Positions 14,862-23,600 of a stretch of 64,000 nt of DNA are shown here, piece after piece. The notes beneath the pieces were generated by a model. The model did no database searches. It had not been told where the DNA came from and was given only the letters and a program-made list of their open reading frames with translations. The first letter of the stretch is position 1, and each line of letters opens with the position of its first letter. A program made the translations under genes and the position numbers. The DNA is from Pseudoselenomonas ruminantium. Its GTDB lineage: Bacteria; Bacillota; Negativicutes; Selenomonadales; Selenomonadaceae. The stretch is from positions 1-64,000 of the forward strand of contig CACZHK010000004.1 of NCBI GenBank assembly GCA_902780915.1, written 5' to 3'.

Positions 14862-16586
14862 TTGGATTTGCAAAAGGGTCGTGAACTGAAGAGAATCCCG
14901 GGGATAGTGGCTATGAGCCTGCTGATGGGGGGCGCTGCTTTTGGGGCAGCCGAGGCAGAACCGGTGCTGGAATTGCCTCCTACAGCCGGTGAAATGGCAA
15001 ATGACCAACAGTTGAGACGCGAGGAAGCCGAGGAAGTGCGGCTGCCGGGCAAGGCAGAGGTGGATGCTCCTGCGGAGCGTCCCCAGCTGGATCTGCCAGA
15101 TGAGCTGAAGGTAGAGGTCAAGGGCTTCAAGATTACGGGGCAGGATATTTTCCCCGAGGAAACCCTGCAGAAGATATTGGCAAAGAGGGCTGGCAAACTT
15201 CTTTCCTTCAAGGATCTGGAGGAGGGTGCAGACGACCTCTCGGCTTATTTCCGCAGCAAGGGCTATGTGGCAGTGCGAGTGTATTTGCCGGTGCAGAAGA
15301 TCACGGGTGGCATAGTGGAGTATGCCATTGTGGTAGGACGCTTCGACCAGCTTACAGTGAGGAATCATACGGATATCCGTGAGCGGGCTGTGAACCGCGA
15401 GATTCGCTGCCTGAAGAAGGGCGAGTACCTGACGAAAGAAAAACTCCAGCGCGCCATCTGGCTGCTGTCCGACCTGGCCGGCGCCGATGCCAAGGCCACC
15501 CTTTCCCAGGGCAGTGAGCCTGGCACTGTCCATGTGGAAATCGACCTCAACAAGCACAAGGGCAAGCAGGGGCTCATCACTGTGGACAACTACGGCAACC
15601 GCTATACAGGCTACGGGGAAGTCGGCGTAGATTACGACTTCCTGAATCCCGTCAAGGAGGGTGACCATTTCGCTGTGGGTGGCCTCACCACGGGACGCCA
15701 CCTATACAATTATGGACTGAACTACACTACGCCCCTCATCACTGATGGCTTGAAGCTTTCTCTGGGCTACAACGTGCTGAGCTACCATCTGGGCAGGGAG
15801 TATACAGATCTGAAGGGCTATGGTACTGCCCGCATCGCCAATATCGGTTTGGATTACGCCATCCGCCGCAGCCAGAAGAACAATCTCTATACAGGCCTGC
15901 GCTATGAGTATGCCAATCTTTTCGATGAGTATCGCAGGTATGGCTTTGCCTATGGCGACAAGCATGGCCATGCTGTTGTCTGGTCTGTCTATGGTGATGA
16001 GACTGACCGAACCGGCAGCACCTGGTGGCGTGTGGAAAACAAGCTGGGGACAGTGGGCTTTGACAATGAAGATACGAAATGGCTGGCTGATGGTACCCGC
16101 ACAGAGGGGGCGTACTACAAGATAAAGGGTAGCATCCTGCGCCGTCAGGATCTGAATTACCGTACCTATCTGCTGCTTTCTGCCCGCGGCCAGTACAGCA
16201 ATCACAATCTGGACAGCAGCGAGCACATGAGCCTGGGCGGCTTCAACGGTGTACGCGCCTATCCCCAGAGCGAGGCCTCCGGTGACTGCGGCTACATTGC
16301 CCGCGCCGAGCTGCGCTGGCTGATTCCCTTGAAAAAGCAGGATCAGCAATTGCAGCTGGCCGCCTATTTCGACCATGGCGGCATCCGCATCAACAAGGAC
16401 AAGAACTCCGGTGGTGATCTGAACTACCGCCATCTGGAAGGCGCAGGCATCGGCCTTATCTGGTCCCGCTGGGAAGATTGGTTCATACGTTTAGACTACG
16501 CATGGCGCGTAGGCCACGAGCGTCCCCTGAGCGACACCAGCCACCCCAATGGCCATTTCTGGGTTCGTGGTGGTGTCTATTTCTGA
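14862..16586 (+). CDS. TpsB two-partner secretion transporter (ShlB/FhaC type)
   Basis: A 574-residue Omp85-family outer-membrane protein. It starts at TTG with GGGAGGAG before it; residues 1-32 are a signal peptide ending GAAFGAAEA. A POTRA region follows (about 80-230, VKGFKITGQDIFPEETLQ with DLSAYFRSKGYVAVRVYLP), then a beta-barrel with alternating aromatic strands, GGFNGVRAYPQSEASGD (the loop-6-type region) and a terminal WVRGGVYF with C-terminal Phe. It should translocate the TpsA encoded just downstream across the outer membrane. The pair is likely co-expressed; 139 bases separate them. Confidence 0.92.
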   Translation: MDLQKGRELKRIPGIVAMSLLMGGAAFGAAEAEPVLELPPTAGEMANDQQLRREEAEEVRLPGKAEVDAPAERPQLDLPDELKVEVKGFKITGQDIFPEETLQKILAKRAGKLLSFKDLEEGADDLSAYFRSKGYVAVRVYLPVQKITGGIVEYAIVVGRFDQLTVRNHTDIRERAVNREIRCLKKGEYLTKEKLQRAIWLLSDLAGADAKATLSQGSEPGTVHVEIDLNKHKGKQGLITVDNYGNRYTGYGEVGVDYDFLNPVKEGDHFAVGGLTTGRHLYNYGLNYTTPLITDGLKLSLGYNVLSYHLGREYTDLKGYGTARIANIGLDYAIRRSQKNNLYTGLRYEYANLFDEYRRYGFAYGDKHGHAVVWSVYGDETDRTGSTWWRVENKLGTVGFDNEDTKWLADGTRTEGAYYKIKGSILRRQDLNYRTYLLLSARGQYSNHNLDSSEHMSLGGFNGVRAYPQSEASGDCGYIARAELRWLIPLKKQDQQLQLAAYFDHGGIRINKDKNSGGDLNYRHLEGAGIGLIWSRWEDWFIRLDYAWRVGHERPLSDTSHPNGHFWVRGGVYF

Positions 16587-16725
16587 TGAATTCATGTAAA
16601 GAGGCTCCTGATCGGTAAGAGGATTCATTTGAAAATAGGGGTAGAAAGATGTGAATACTTGCGCTACAATAAGCCTTGTGGGGTTATTAAGCGAATATAG
16701 AATCGAAAAGAGGAATGAAAAGCTT

Positions 16726-19700
16726 ATGGGGTGCATAGCGAAATACAGAAAGCGTCATCTCAGTGTACTGACAGCGGCCATTATGACGGCGGTGTGGATG
16801 CCGACGGCGATGGCGGCACCGGCAGACTTGCCCTCCGGACTGCATGGAGAGCAAGGGGTACACATAGACAAAGAGAATACAAATAGTACCCACATGGAGA
16901 TAGTCGTTGATGGCATTGATGGCAAAGCCAAGGGCATAGCCAATTGGAATGATTTCAGCATAGCCGAAAACCATTCCGTGCATTTCAAAAGTGCGCTGAA
17001 GGACTGGATGGTGCTGAACCGTGTGACGGGGAACAACGCATCTGATATTTACGGCAGTCTTACCGGGGATGGGACGATATTCCTGGTAAACCCCCATGGT
17101 ATCACGTTCCACGAACATGCCAGTGTGGATGTTGGCAGTTTGGTGGCGTCTACCAGGCAGATAAGCGATGATGATTTCATAAATAATAAATTTGATTTTT
17201 ATACTGATAAGGACACAACTGGCAAGAATATCGATGGCAATATATATATAAAGAATGGGGCGGATGTCAAAGCTGAGGATGGCTATGTGGCGCTCCTGGC
17301 CCAAGAAATACACAATTCTGGCACGATAACTGCCCCTGATGCAGCACTGGCTACTGGACAGAAAATAAATCTCAAGTATGATGATAAAATCTATCTGACG
17401 GTGGATGAATCCAAGGATGAAGGTAAGTCGGCTATCATTGCAACTGGCAAGAACTATGTGCTGATGCGCGGCAAAGATGTTCAGAATATTGCTGGCAAGA
17501 GCGTTATAAACAACTACGGCACCATCACCGCCACGGGGATGACTAAGAATGACAAGGGCGAGATAGTCCTGACTGCCGGTGATATTGCCTTGACCTCTGC
17601 TAAAGTGACTTTGGCAGATAACAGCAAGCTCTCTGCTGCAGGCGGTACCATAACCACTTCAGGTTATGAGCACGTCAAGGTCGCTGAAAAGGCTGAGGTT
17701 CATTCCGTATCCGCAGATGGCAAGAAAGCAGGCAATTGGAATATAGTCGGCAAGGTGCTGAAGGTGGATAACACTGGCGAGGATAATACGATAAATAATG
17801 TTGCTTTGTCCAATTCACTTGCCGATACCAATGTGAACATCATTGCCAGCCCGGATACGCCTGCTTACTACTCAGATATACACATTAATGAAGCCATCAC
17901 GAAGAATGCTGAGGGAGAAAACAAGCCGGAGGTCACCTCGCTTACCCTTACAGCCGGTCGAAATGTTTGTGTGGATGCAGATATTACGAGCACGGCAGGC
18001 AAGCTGAATGTCCTTCTGGCTGGCGATAGCGGCAAGTCTCTGGGGGTTACCAATTCTGACCGCGGCGATGGGGCCAATATTGTCAGGGCCAACATTGAAA
18101 CCAATGGAGGTAAATTTGAGACTGCCAGACTCCATGCCAAAAATAAGGAGACTGGCGAGGAGTATCTGGCCAATGGCACCTATTTTGGCCTTAGGAAGAC
18201 CGATGCCCTGGGTACGGAAAAGCATGTGTATACCAAGGGCGGCGCTATCAAGCTTGATGGCGCTGAAGTGTTGCTGGCCAATGGCGGGACGGTGGTTTTT
18301 GACACCCAAAGCGGCCAGGAAGGCGTTCCTGACGGAAATGTCACCATTGTGGGCACAGTAAACTCGGCCAATATTTATGGCGATGTAAATGAAAACGAAG
18401 ATATAAGCTGGAATGAGGCCAATGAGGCTGCCAATAAGTATGACGTAGATGCAGAAGGAAAACCCACCGGCAAGTCACATCTGGCTGTTGTTACCGGCGC
18501 ACTGGAGGATGCTATCGTCAGCTCCACCATTAATGATCCGGAGTATAAGACGAACGAGGGTGCCTATGTGGGCGGTCATGTGGTGGCTGTGGAGACAGTG
18601 AATGGCCAAGTCGTGGATAAAAACGGCAATATAATCATGAACGCCAAAGACATCCAGGACGGTGACAGCGTGCCCAATGTAGCTTATGAAGCTGATGGGG
18701 TCACTGTCAAAACCGTTGCGAATGGCGAAACCAATGTGACGGGCAAAAACGGCGGCTGGTACAAACTGGGGGATGGCAGCTACGCCCGCTTCTGGGCCTG
18801 GACAGCCGGTGACGAAAAGGGCAATATTTTCTTCGTGCAGGTAGACGGGAAGAATGTGGCCGGAAAGAATTATGAAGTTGAAAATCCGAATGACAACAAG
18901 ACACACAGTCAGGAGGTTCTGGATAGATGGCAGGATAAGGGCCATGCAGTGAATGGCAGCTATGTGAATTTTGCCCCGGGAGAGCCTAATGATGAGCTGT
19001 GGGGAAATGAAAAATCACAGACCGCGCTGGAGGTCAACCACGATACATATAAAGATGCAGAGCGCGGCGATGTGCTGGTTTCCAAATGGGATGATATGCC
19101 GGATGGCTCACCTCAGGCAAGGGAGACAATGAAAACCAATATGAAGAACTATGTGGTGGAGACCGAGATTGGCAAGACTTCCCTGCATATCAAATCTGGC
19201 GATGCCCTGCTGAATGGCAAGGTGGGCAACCTCTCCAAACTTAACGACCTGACCATAGATTCCTCCGGCAATGTTTATTTGATGGGTTCTGTGCAGGCCG
19301 CCAACAAGATTGCGCTGTCTGCTGGCAAGGATGTGGCTATTCACGATGTTCTCGCTGCTGACGCAAAGCAGGCAGAGAATGCCATTGACATTCGCGCCCA
19401 GAATAATTTCTTCAATGAAGCCAAGGAAAGCGTCAATGCGCTGAAGGCAGGCGAGGGCAGCCATTGGAAGATTTATGCAAATACTCCCTATGCAGGCAAA
19501 CTTGGCGACCTTGATAGCGGCAACTTTGCTGAGTGGGGCTGGAATGGTACGGATAGTACAACAGCCACGGGCAGCCGCTATGTTTTCAAGTATCATCCCA
19601 CGCTTACTTTCGCAGCAGCTAACGCCACGAAGAAATATGGTGAGGAAATTTCCAATACCGGCTACACGGTGGCAAATGAGTTGGATGGCAAGTTCCTTGG

Positions 19701-20496
19701 CAATTTCCTGGATGGGTACAATGTACTCTTTATGAATCGTGAGGGTATGAAAAAGGGTGGCACTGCTTCCTTAGGCTACCCCGCAACCGCACCAGTTGGT
19801 ACTTACGCCATAGACCTCACTGATACGGGAACTGCCAAGGTGTGGGGCTACAATATTGTTGAAAAGCCCGGTGTGCTTACGATAATAGAGCCGCCCCAAA
19901 CCTCAGATCAGATGTCAACTGAGAAAACGCCCGCGGCTGCACCTACAGCATCGGGAACTATCGAAGACGGGATGGTTCTTTCGGAGGTGAAGCCCCAGCT
20001 TGACCCGCTCAGCACATCAAATCTCACCGGCACAGCTTCCTACACCACTCAGACGGCGCAGGGACCCAGCGCTGACAGGGTCTTGGGTTTGCAGAGTGCC
20101 GAGCTTCCTTTCTTCAACGAGAAGCGCGGTACTGTGAAACTTTACGGCACCTATGATGTCACATCTACTCCTGATAAGGTGACGATGAAACCTACGGCCA
20201 AGGTTCTGCCGGAGCCTGAGCAGCCGAAAAATCAGTATCGTGAGTATGAGAAGGAAATCGCTACCGAGGATGGCAGCGCCAAGTTCCTCATCACTTACAA
20301 TGGCTCTACGCTTGATATCTACCCCACAGATGAGGCATCCAAGGCTCTTCTGGTAACGGGGGACGAAAAGAAAAATGTGGCATTGGAGTCTCAGGCCCTT
20401 TATGAAGCCTTCAGCCACATGGGCATCACCCTGGATGATCTGGATGGTGTCTACACACATTTTGAAGAGACAAGGGGGCGCTCCTTTCGCAGCTGA
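16726..20496 (+). CDS. TpsA filamentous haemagglutinin-like exoprotein with C-type-lectin-like insert (frameshifted end)
   Basis: A 1256-residue secreted protein. The start at 16726 gives an extended signal peptide (HLSVLTAAIMTAVWMPTAMAA); AAAGAGG precedes it. The TPS domain (about 25-300) has VLNRVTGNNASDIYGSL and IFLVNPHGITFHE, a variant of the usual NPNGI motif. A beta-helical stretch follows. Residues about 559-815 read as a C-type-lectin-like domain with EPN (18982-18990) and WDD (19087-19095). Residues about 960-1060 form an MBG/YDG-type domain (KKYGEEISNTGY), then a Pro/Thr-rich tail. The frame closes at 20496 just after a run of five G (20474-20478); dropping one G would continue a sensible frame to 20626. 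It is exported by the TpsB encoded upstream. Confidence 0.88.
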   Translation: MGCIAKYRKRHLSVLTAAIMTAVWMPTAMAAPADLPSGLHGEQGVHIDKENTNSTHMEIVVDGIDGKAKGIANWNDFSIAENHSVHFKSALKDWMVLNRVTGNNASDIYGSLTGDGTIFLVNPHGITFHEHASVDVGSLVASTRQISDDDFINNKFDFYTDKDTTGKNIDGNIYIKNGADVKAEDGYVALLAQEIHNSGTITAPDAALATGQKINLKYDDKIYLTVDESKDEGKSAIIATGKNYVLMRGKDVQNIAGKSVINNYGTITATGMTKNDKGEIVLTAGDIALTSAKVTLADNSKLSAAGGTITTSGYEHVKVAEKAEVHSVSADGKKAGNWNIVGKVLKVDNTGEDNTINNVALSNSLADTNVNIIASPDTPAYYSDIHINEAITKNAEGENKPEVTSLTLTAGRNVCVDADITSTAGKLNVLLAGDSGKSLGVTNSDRGDGANIVRANIETNGGKFETARLHAKNKETGEEYLANGTYFGLRKTDALGTEKHVYTKGGAIKLDGAEVLLANGGTVVFDTQSGQEGVPDGNVTIVGTVNSANIYGDVNENEDISWNEANEAANKYDVDAEGKPTGKSHLAVVTGALEDAIVSSTINDPEYKTNEGAYVGGHVVAVETVNGQVVDKNGNIIMNAKDIQDGDSVPNVAYEADGVTVKTVANGETNVTGKNGGWYKLGDGSYARFWAWTAGDEKGNIFFVQVDGKNVAGKNYEVENPNDNKTHSQEVLDRWQDKGHAVNGSYVNFAPGEPNDELWGNEKSQTALEVNHDTYKDAERGDVLVSKWDDMPDGSPQARETMKTNMKNYVVETEIGKTSLHIKSGDALLNGKVGNLSKLNDLTIDSSGNVYLMGSVQAANKIALSAGKDVAIHDVLAADAKQAENAIDIRAQNNFFNEAKESVNALKAGEGSHWKIYANTPYAGKLGDLDSGNFAEWGWNGTDSTTATGSRYVFKYHPTLTFAAANATKKYGEEISNTGYTVANELDGKFLGNFLDGYNVLFMNREGMKKGGTASLGYPATAPVGTYAIDLTDTGTAKVWGYNIVEKPGVLTIIEPPQTSDQMSTEKTPAAAPTASGTIEDGMVLSEVKPQLDPLSTSNLTGTASYTTQTAQGPSADRVLGLQSAELPFFNEKRGTVKLYGTYDVTSTPDKVTMKPTAKVLPEPEQPKNQYREYEKEIATEDGSAKFLITYNGSTLDIYPTDEASKALLVTGDEKKNVALESQALYEAFSHMGITLDDLDGVYTHFEETRGRSFRS

Positions 20497-20626
20497 GGAG
20501 AGCATCAAAGGAGCAGCCATAATAAAAGATTTAGAGGGCAGAAGCGGCGCTGTCAAGGTGGCAGAGGTGGATGATGGCATCGTTTTAGATGCAGTAGCCC
20601 TGGCTGTCGGCCCTGACGGCAAGTAA
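20474..20626 (+). pseudogene. Displaced C-terminal end of TpsA after a G-tract frameshift
   Basis: In the plus 1 frame, the 49 or so codons after the G5 run read GAPFAAEESIKGAAII, then KDLEGRSGAVKVAEVDDG, and stop at 20626. This reads like natural protein and lacks its own start or ribosome site, so it is most simply the lost C-terminus of TpsA. It may be a sequencing slip or a phase-variable tract. Confidence 0.6.
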
Positions 20627-20643
20627 CTTCATAAGACTCATTA

Positions 20644-20670
20644 GCTCTTGCTTTCGGGCAAGGGCTTTTT
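20644..20670 (+). terminator. Terminator after tpsA
   Basis: GCTCTTGC (20644-20651) pairs with GCAAGGGC (20658-20665), then TTTTT. Confidence 0.75.
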
Positions 20671-20677
20671 CTTTATC

Positions 20678-20706
20678 TGTGAATTTCCTGTAAATTAAGG
20701 TATAAT
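20678..20706 (+). promoter_or_regulatory. trkA promoter
   Basis: TATAAT at 20701-20706 with a weak TGTGAA 17 bases upstream; the transcript would start about 25 bases before the trkA ATG. Confidence 0.5.
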
Positions 20707-20739
20707 ATAACAAGATTTTTGTGAAGCGGAGGGAAGTCC

Positions 20740-22083
20740 ATGCGTATTGTGGTGGTTGGTGCGGGCAAGCTGGGCTACAGCATTGCGGAGCTTCTGTCAA
20801 AGGAGCAGTTTGAAGTAGTGGTCATTGATGAAGACGAGGCTCAGCTGGAGGCGGTGAAGAATACCCTTGATGTGCTTACCATCGCGGCCAACGGTGCCAG
20901 CCCTGTCACCATGGCTGACCCGGATGTGAAGGGGGCGGATATCCTTATTGCGGTCACGGCTTCCGATGAGGTGAACATGGTGGCCTGCATCCTGGCCAAG
21001 AAGCATGAGATCACCCATACGGTGGCCCGCATCCGGGATATGCAGTTCGTCAGCGAAGGGAAGGGCTATCTCAAGGAAAACTTCGGCATTGACCTCATCT
21101 TGAACCCGGAGCAGATTACCGCGAATGAAATCAATCGCATCCTCATGACTCCTGCGGCTCTGGATGTGGAGGATTTTGCCAGCGGCAAGATACGCCTTTT
21201 TGAGACGAAGGTGCCCAAAAAATCGAAATTTGCCAATGTGAAATTCAAGGATATCAAACTGCCTGCCGGAGTGCTGGCAGGCATGATCTTCCGCGACCAC
21301 CGCATGATCATCCCCCATGGCGATGACAGCTTGCAGCCTCATGACAACGCTTATTTCATCGGCATCCCAGAGGAAATAGAGAAGTTCAGCTTGAATTTCG
21401 TCCAGCGCAATGCCCGCAAGCTGCACAAGGTTATGATCATAGGCGCAGGCCGCACGGGAAGGATTCTGGCCGAGTCCTTTGACCGCCAGGGGGTTGAGGT
21501 CAAGATCATTGACCAAAACAGGGAGCGCTGCCGCATGGTGGCGGCTCATCTGAACAAGGGCATGGCTATCTGCGGTGATGGCACAGATCTGGATCTCTTG
21601 ACGGAGGAAGGCGTGCAGGATGCGGATGTGGTGGTGTGCCTGACAGAGGATGACAAGCTGAACCTGATGCTGGCGCTCTTGGCCCGGCATCTGTCTGGCA
21701 ACAAGACCCGCACGGTGGTGAAGGTGTCCCGAAACGAATATATCGAGCTCATGGAGAAGGTGGGGGTGGATATCGCGCTGTCCACCCGCCTCCTGTCCGC
21801 CAGTGAGGTGCTGGCCTTTGCAAGGCGGGGCGGTGTGGTGGCAGTGTCGCTCCTGGAAGGTGCCAAGGCTGAGGCTGTGGAGGTCATTGTGCAGCCAGGG
21901 GCACCTGTGGCGGGCAAGCCCCTCATGAAGGCGAATCTGCCCAAGGAATGCCTGGTGTGTGCCTATGTGCGCAGCGAAGAGGCCAGCATTCCCAACGGCC
22001 ATACGATATTGCAGCCCGGGGACAGGGTGATACTCTTTATACAGACGAAATTTGCCCAAGAGGTTATGAAGTATTTCAAGTAG
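20740..22083 (+). CDS. trkA: Trk potassium uptake regulatory subunit TrkA
   Basis: A 447-residue peripheral membrane protein with two RCK units, each an NAD(H)-binding Rossmann fold plus a C-terminal TrkA_C domain. The first fold starts at residue 1 (VVVGAGKLGYSIAE, acidic strand end VVIDEDE) and the second near 230 (VMIIGAGRTGRILAE, DQNRERC, then ICGDGTDLDLL). It gates the TrkH pore in response to nucleotide. It is followed by two trkH genes, so one TrkA appears to serve both. A GC hairpin without T-run (22090-22113) lies between it and the first trkH. Confidence 0.93.
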   Translation: MRIVVVGAGKLGYSIAELLSKEQFEVVVIDEDEAQLEAVKNTLDVLTIAANGASPVTMADPDVKGADILIAVTASDEVNMVACILAKKHEITHTVARIRDMQFVSEGKGYLKENFGIDLILNPEQITANEINRILMTPAALDVEDFASGKIRLFETKVPKKSKFANVKFKDIKLPAGVLAGMIFRDHRMIIPHGDDSLQPHDNAYFIGIPEEIEKFSLNFVQRNARKLHKVMIIGAGRTGRILAESFDRQGVEVKIIDQNRERCRMVAAHLNKGMAICGDGTDLDLLTEEGVQDADVVVCLTEDDKLNLMLALLARHLSGNKTRTVVKVSRNEYIELMEKVGVDIALSTRLLSASEVLAFARRGGVVAVSLLEGAKAEAVEVIVQPGAPVAGKPLMKANLPKECLVCAYVRSEEASIPNGHTILQPGDRVILFIQTKFAQEVMKYFK

Positions 22084-22138
22084 CGAAGAGCCTCCCCGCA
22101 CGCGGGGGAGGCTGAATGGGAAGGAGGTGTGCATTCTG

Positions 22139-23593
22139 ATGGAGCTTTTTTGGCATCTTATGAGCCGCATGAGCCAGATTTTTTTCTTCGCACTTATTCT
22201 GCCCTTTTTGATGGCCTGCCGCTTTCGGGAGTGGGAGCCGGCGGGGGCTATCTTGATCACCGGCTTTCTCTCGGCTGCTGCGGCCTGGGAGTTTTCCCTG
22301 CGGGCACGGCGGCGGGAGCGCAGGGGGCAGATGACTCTGCGTGAAGGTGCTATGTTCATGGTGCTGATCTGGTTCCTGCTGGGAGGGCTGGGCATGCTGC
22401 CTTTTTGGCTCTCGGGAATGACCCAGAGCATTCCTGCGGCATTTTTGGAGAGCATTTCGGCTCTGACTACTACGGGGATGCCGGCAGCCACCCTCACCCG
22501 TGAGGGCTGGCCCTGGTCGCTTCTCCTCTGGCACGCCATCATGAGCTGGCTGGGGGGCTTTGGCTTTGTGGTGATCTTGGTCACGGTCATGCCTCAGGTC
22601 AGCGGTTGCTTCGGGGTGACTTTGTCAGCCCGGCAGATGATTTTTTTCAGCCCTATCTGGCAGAGGATGAGGACTTCCATCCGTCAGGGGGCGGCGGTGT
22701 ATGCTCTGCTGACGGCGCTGGCGGTGCTGGCCTTCTGCCTTTCGGGGCTGTCTTTGGGGCGGTCGCTGGTGGTGGCCATGCTGACCATTTCCTCCGGGGC
22801 GGATGCCTGGACGCTGGATTTTGCCCGCATGCCCGATTCTGTCTGGATTGCGGCGGGGGCAGTGATGCTTCTCAGCAGTCTGAATCTCTTGCTTCTCTGG
22901 AAAAGCTGGAAGCGCAGGAGTCTCAAGATGCTGGTGCATGATACGGAATTGCAGTTTTTCCTGCTGATGTTTTTGGGGGCAACGTTGCTGGTGGTGCTGA
23001 ACCTCAGCGGCAGAGGTTTCTATCCGCCGGGGGAGGCTCTGAAGGTGGGCTTTTTCCAGGTGCTTTCCTTTGCCTCTACTGCGGGACTGGCAGTGACTTC
23101 TTTCTGGGAATGGCCTGGTTTTGAGAAATTTGTGCTGCTGCTCATGTGTTTTGCCGGTGGGTGCATGGGCTCGCCTACAGGGGGGCTGAAGATGGTGCGC
23201 CTACTGGTGCTGAACCGCCTGCTGGATTTGGGGCTGAAGAATGCCCTGCATCCCAATATGGTGCCAGTGGTGAAACTGGACGGCCTGGCAGTGGAGGAGA
23301 AGGTAGTGGGGCGCATCCTGTCCTTTTTCTTCCTATATATGGTGACCTTTGGCCTCTTTGCTCTGCTGCTGTCTATCTCCGGCATCAGTCTTCTGCAGTC
23401 TGCGGGCTACGCAGCGGCCTGCCTTACCAGCAACAGCTCGGCAGCTTTGCTCTACGGCGGCCCTGGCGCAGCGGCGCTGCCGGGGTGGAGCCAATTGCTC
23501 ATGGCGCTCCTGATGATAGTGGGCAGGATCGAGGTTTTCTCGTTTATATTGCTGGCAGGTTTTACGGTAGAATCAATCAAAGAACGTTGGTGA
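22139..23593 (+). CDS. trkH: TrkH-family potassium transporter subunit 1
   Basis: A 484-residue polytopic membrane protein of the TrkH/KtrB family. The selectivity-filter loops are visible: ESISALTTTGMPA after the early helices, ISSGADAWTL, SFASTAGLAVTS and LTSNSSAALLYGGP. The start at 22139 is taken over the GTG at 22127 because AAGGAGG (22121-22127) covers the latter. It differs a good deal from the second copy in filter loops 2-4, with fewer standard glycine pairs, so ion choice may differ. Confidence 0.85.
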   Translation: MELFWHLMSRMSQIFFFALILPFLMACRFREWEPAGAILITGFLSAAAAWEFSLRARRRERRGQMTLREGAMFMVLIWFLLGGLGMLPFWLSGMTQSIPAAFLESISALTTTGMPAATLTREGWPWSLLLWHAIMSWLGGFGFVVILVTVMPQVSGCFGVTLSARQMIFFSPIWQRMRTSIRQGAAVYALLTALAVLAFCLSGLSLGRSLVVAMLTISSGADAWTLDFARMPDSVWIAAGAVMLLSSLNLLLLWKSWKRRSLKMLVHDTELQFFLLMFLGATLLVVLNLSGRGFYPPGEALKVGFFQVLSFASTAGLAVTSFWEWPGFEKFVLLLMCFAGGCMGSPTGGLKMVRLLVLNRLLDLGLKNALHPNMVPVVKLDGLAVEEKVVGRILSFFFLYMVTFGLFALLLSISGISLLQSAGYAAACLTSNSSAALLYGGPGAAALPGWSQLLMALLMIVGRIEVFSFILLAGFTVESIKERW

Positions 23594-23600
23594 TGGTCAT

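Noticed and set aside
22090..22113. A terminator between trkA and trkH
   Set aside because: The GC hairpin has no T-run and the next ribosome site follows at once; treated as an intercistronic hairpin only.
20797..22590. Long minus-strand frame opposite trkA and trkH
   Set aside because: Shadow of a GC-biased coding strand; TrkA and TrkH on the plus strand are unambiguous.
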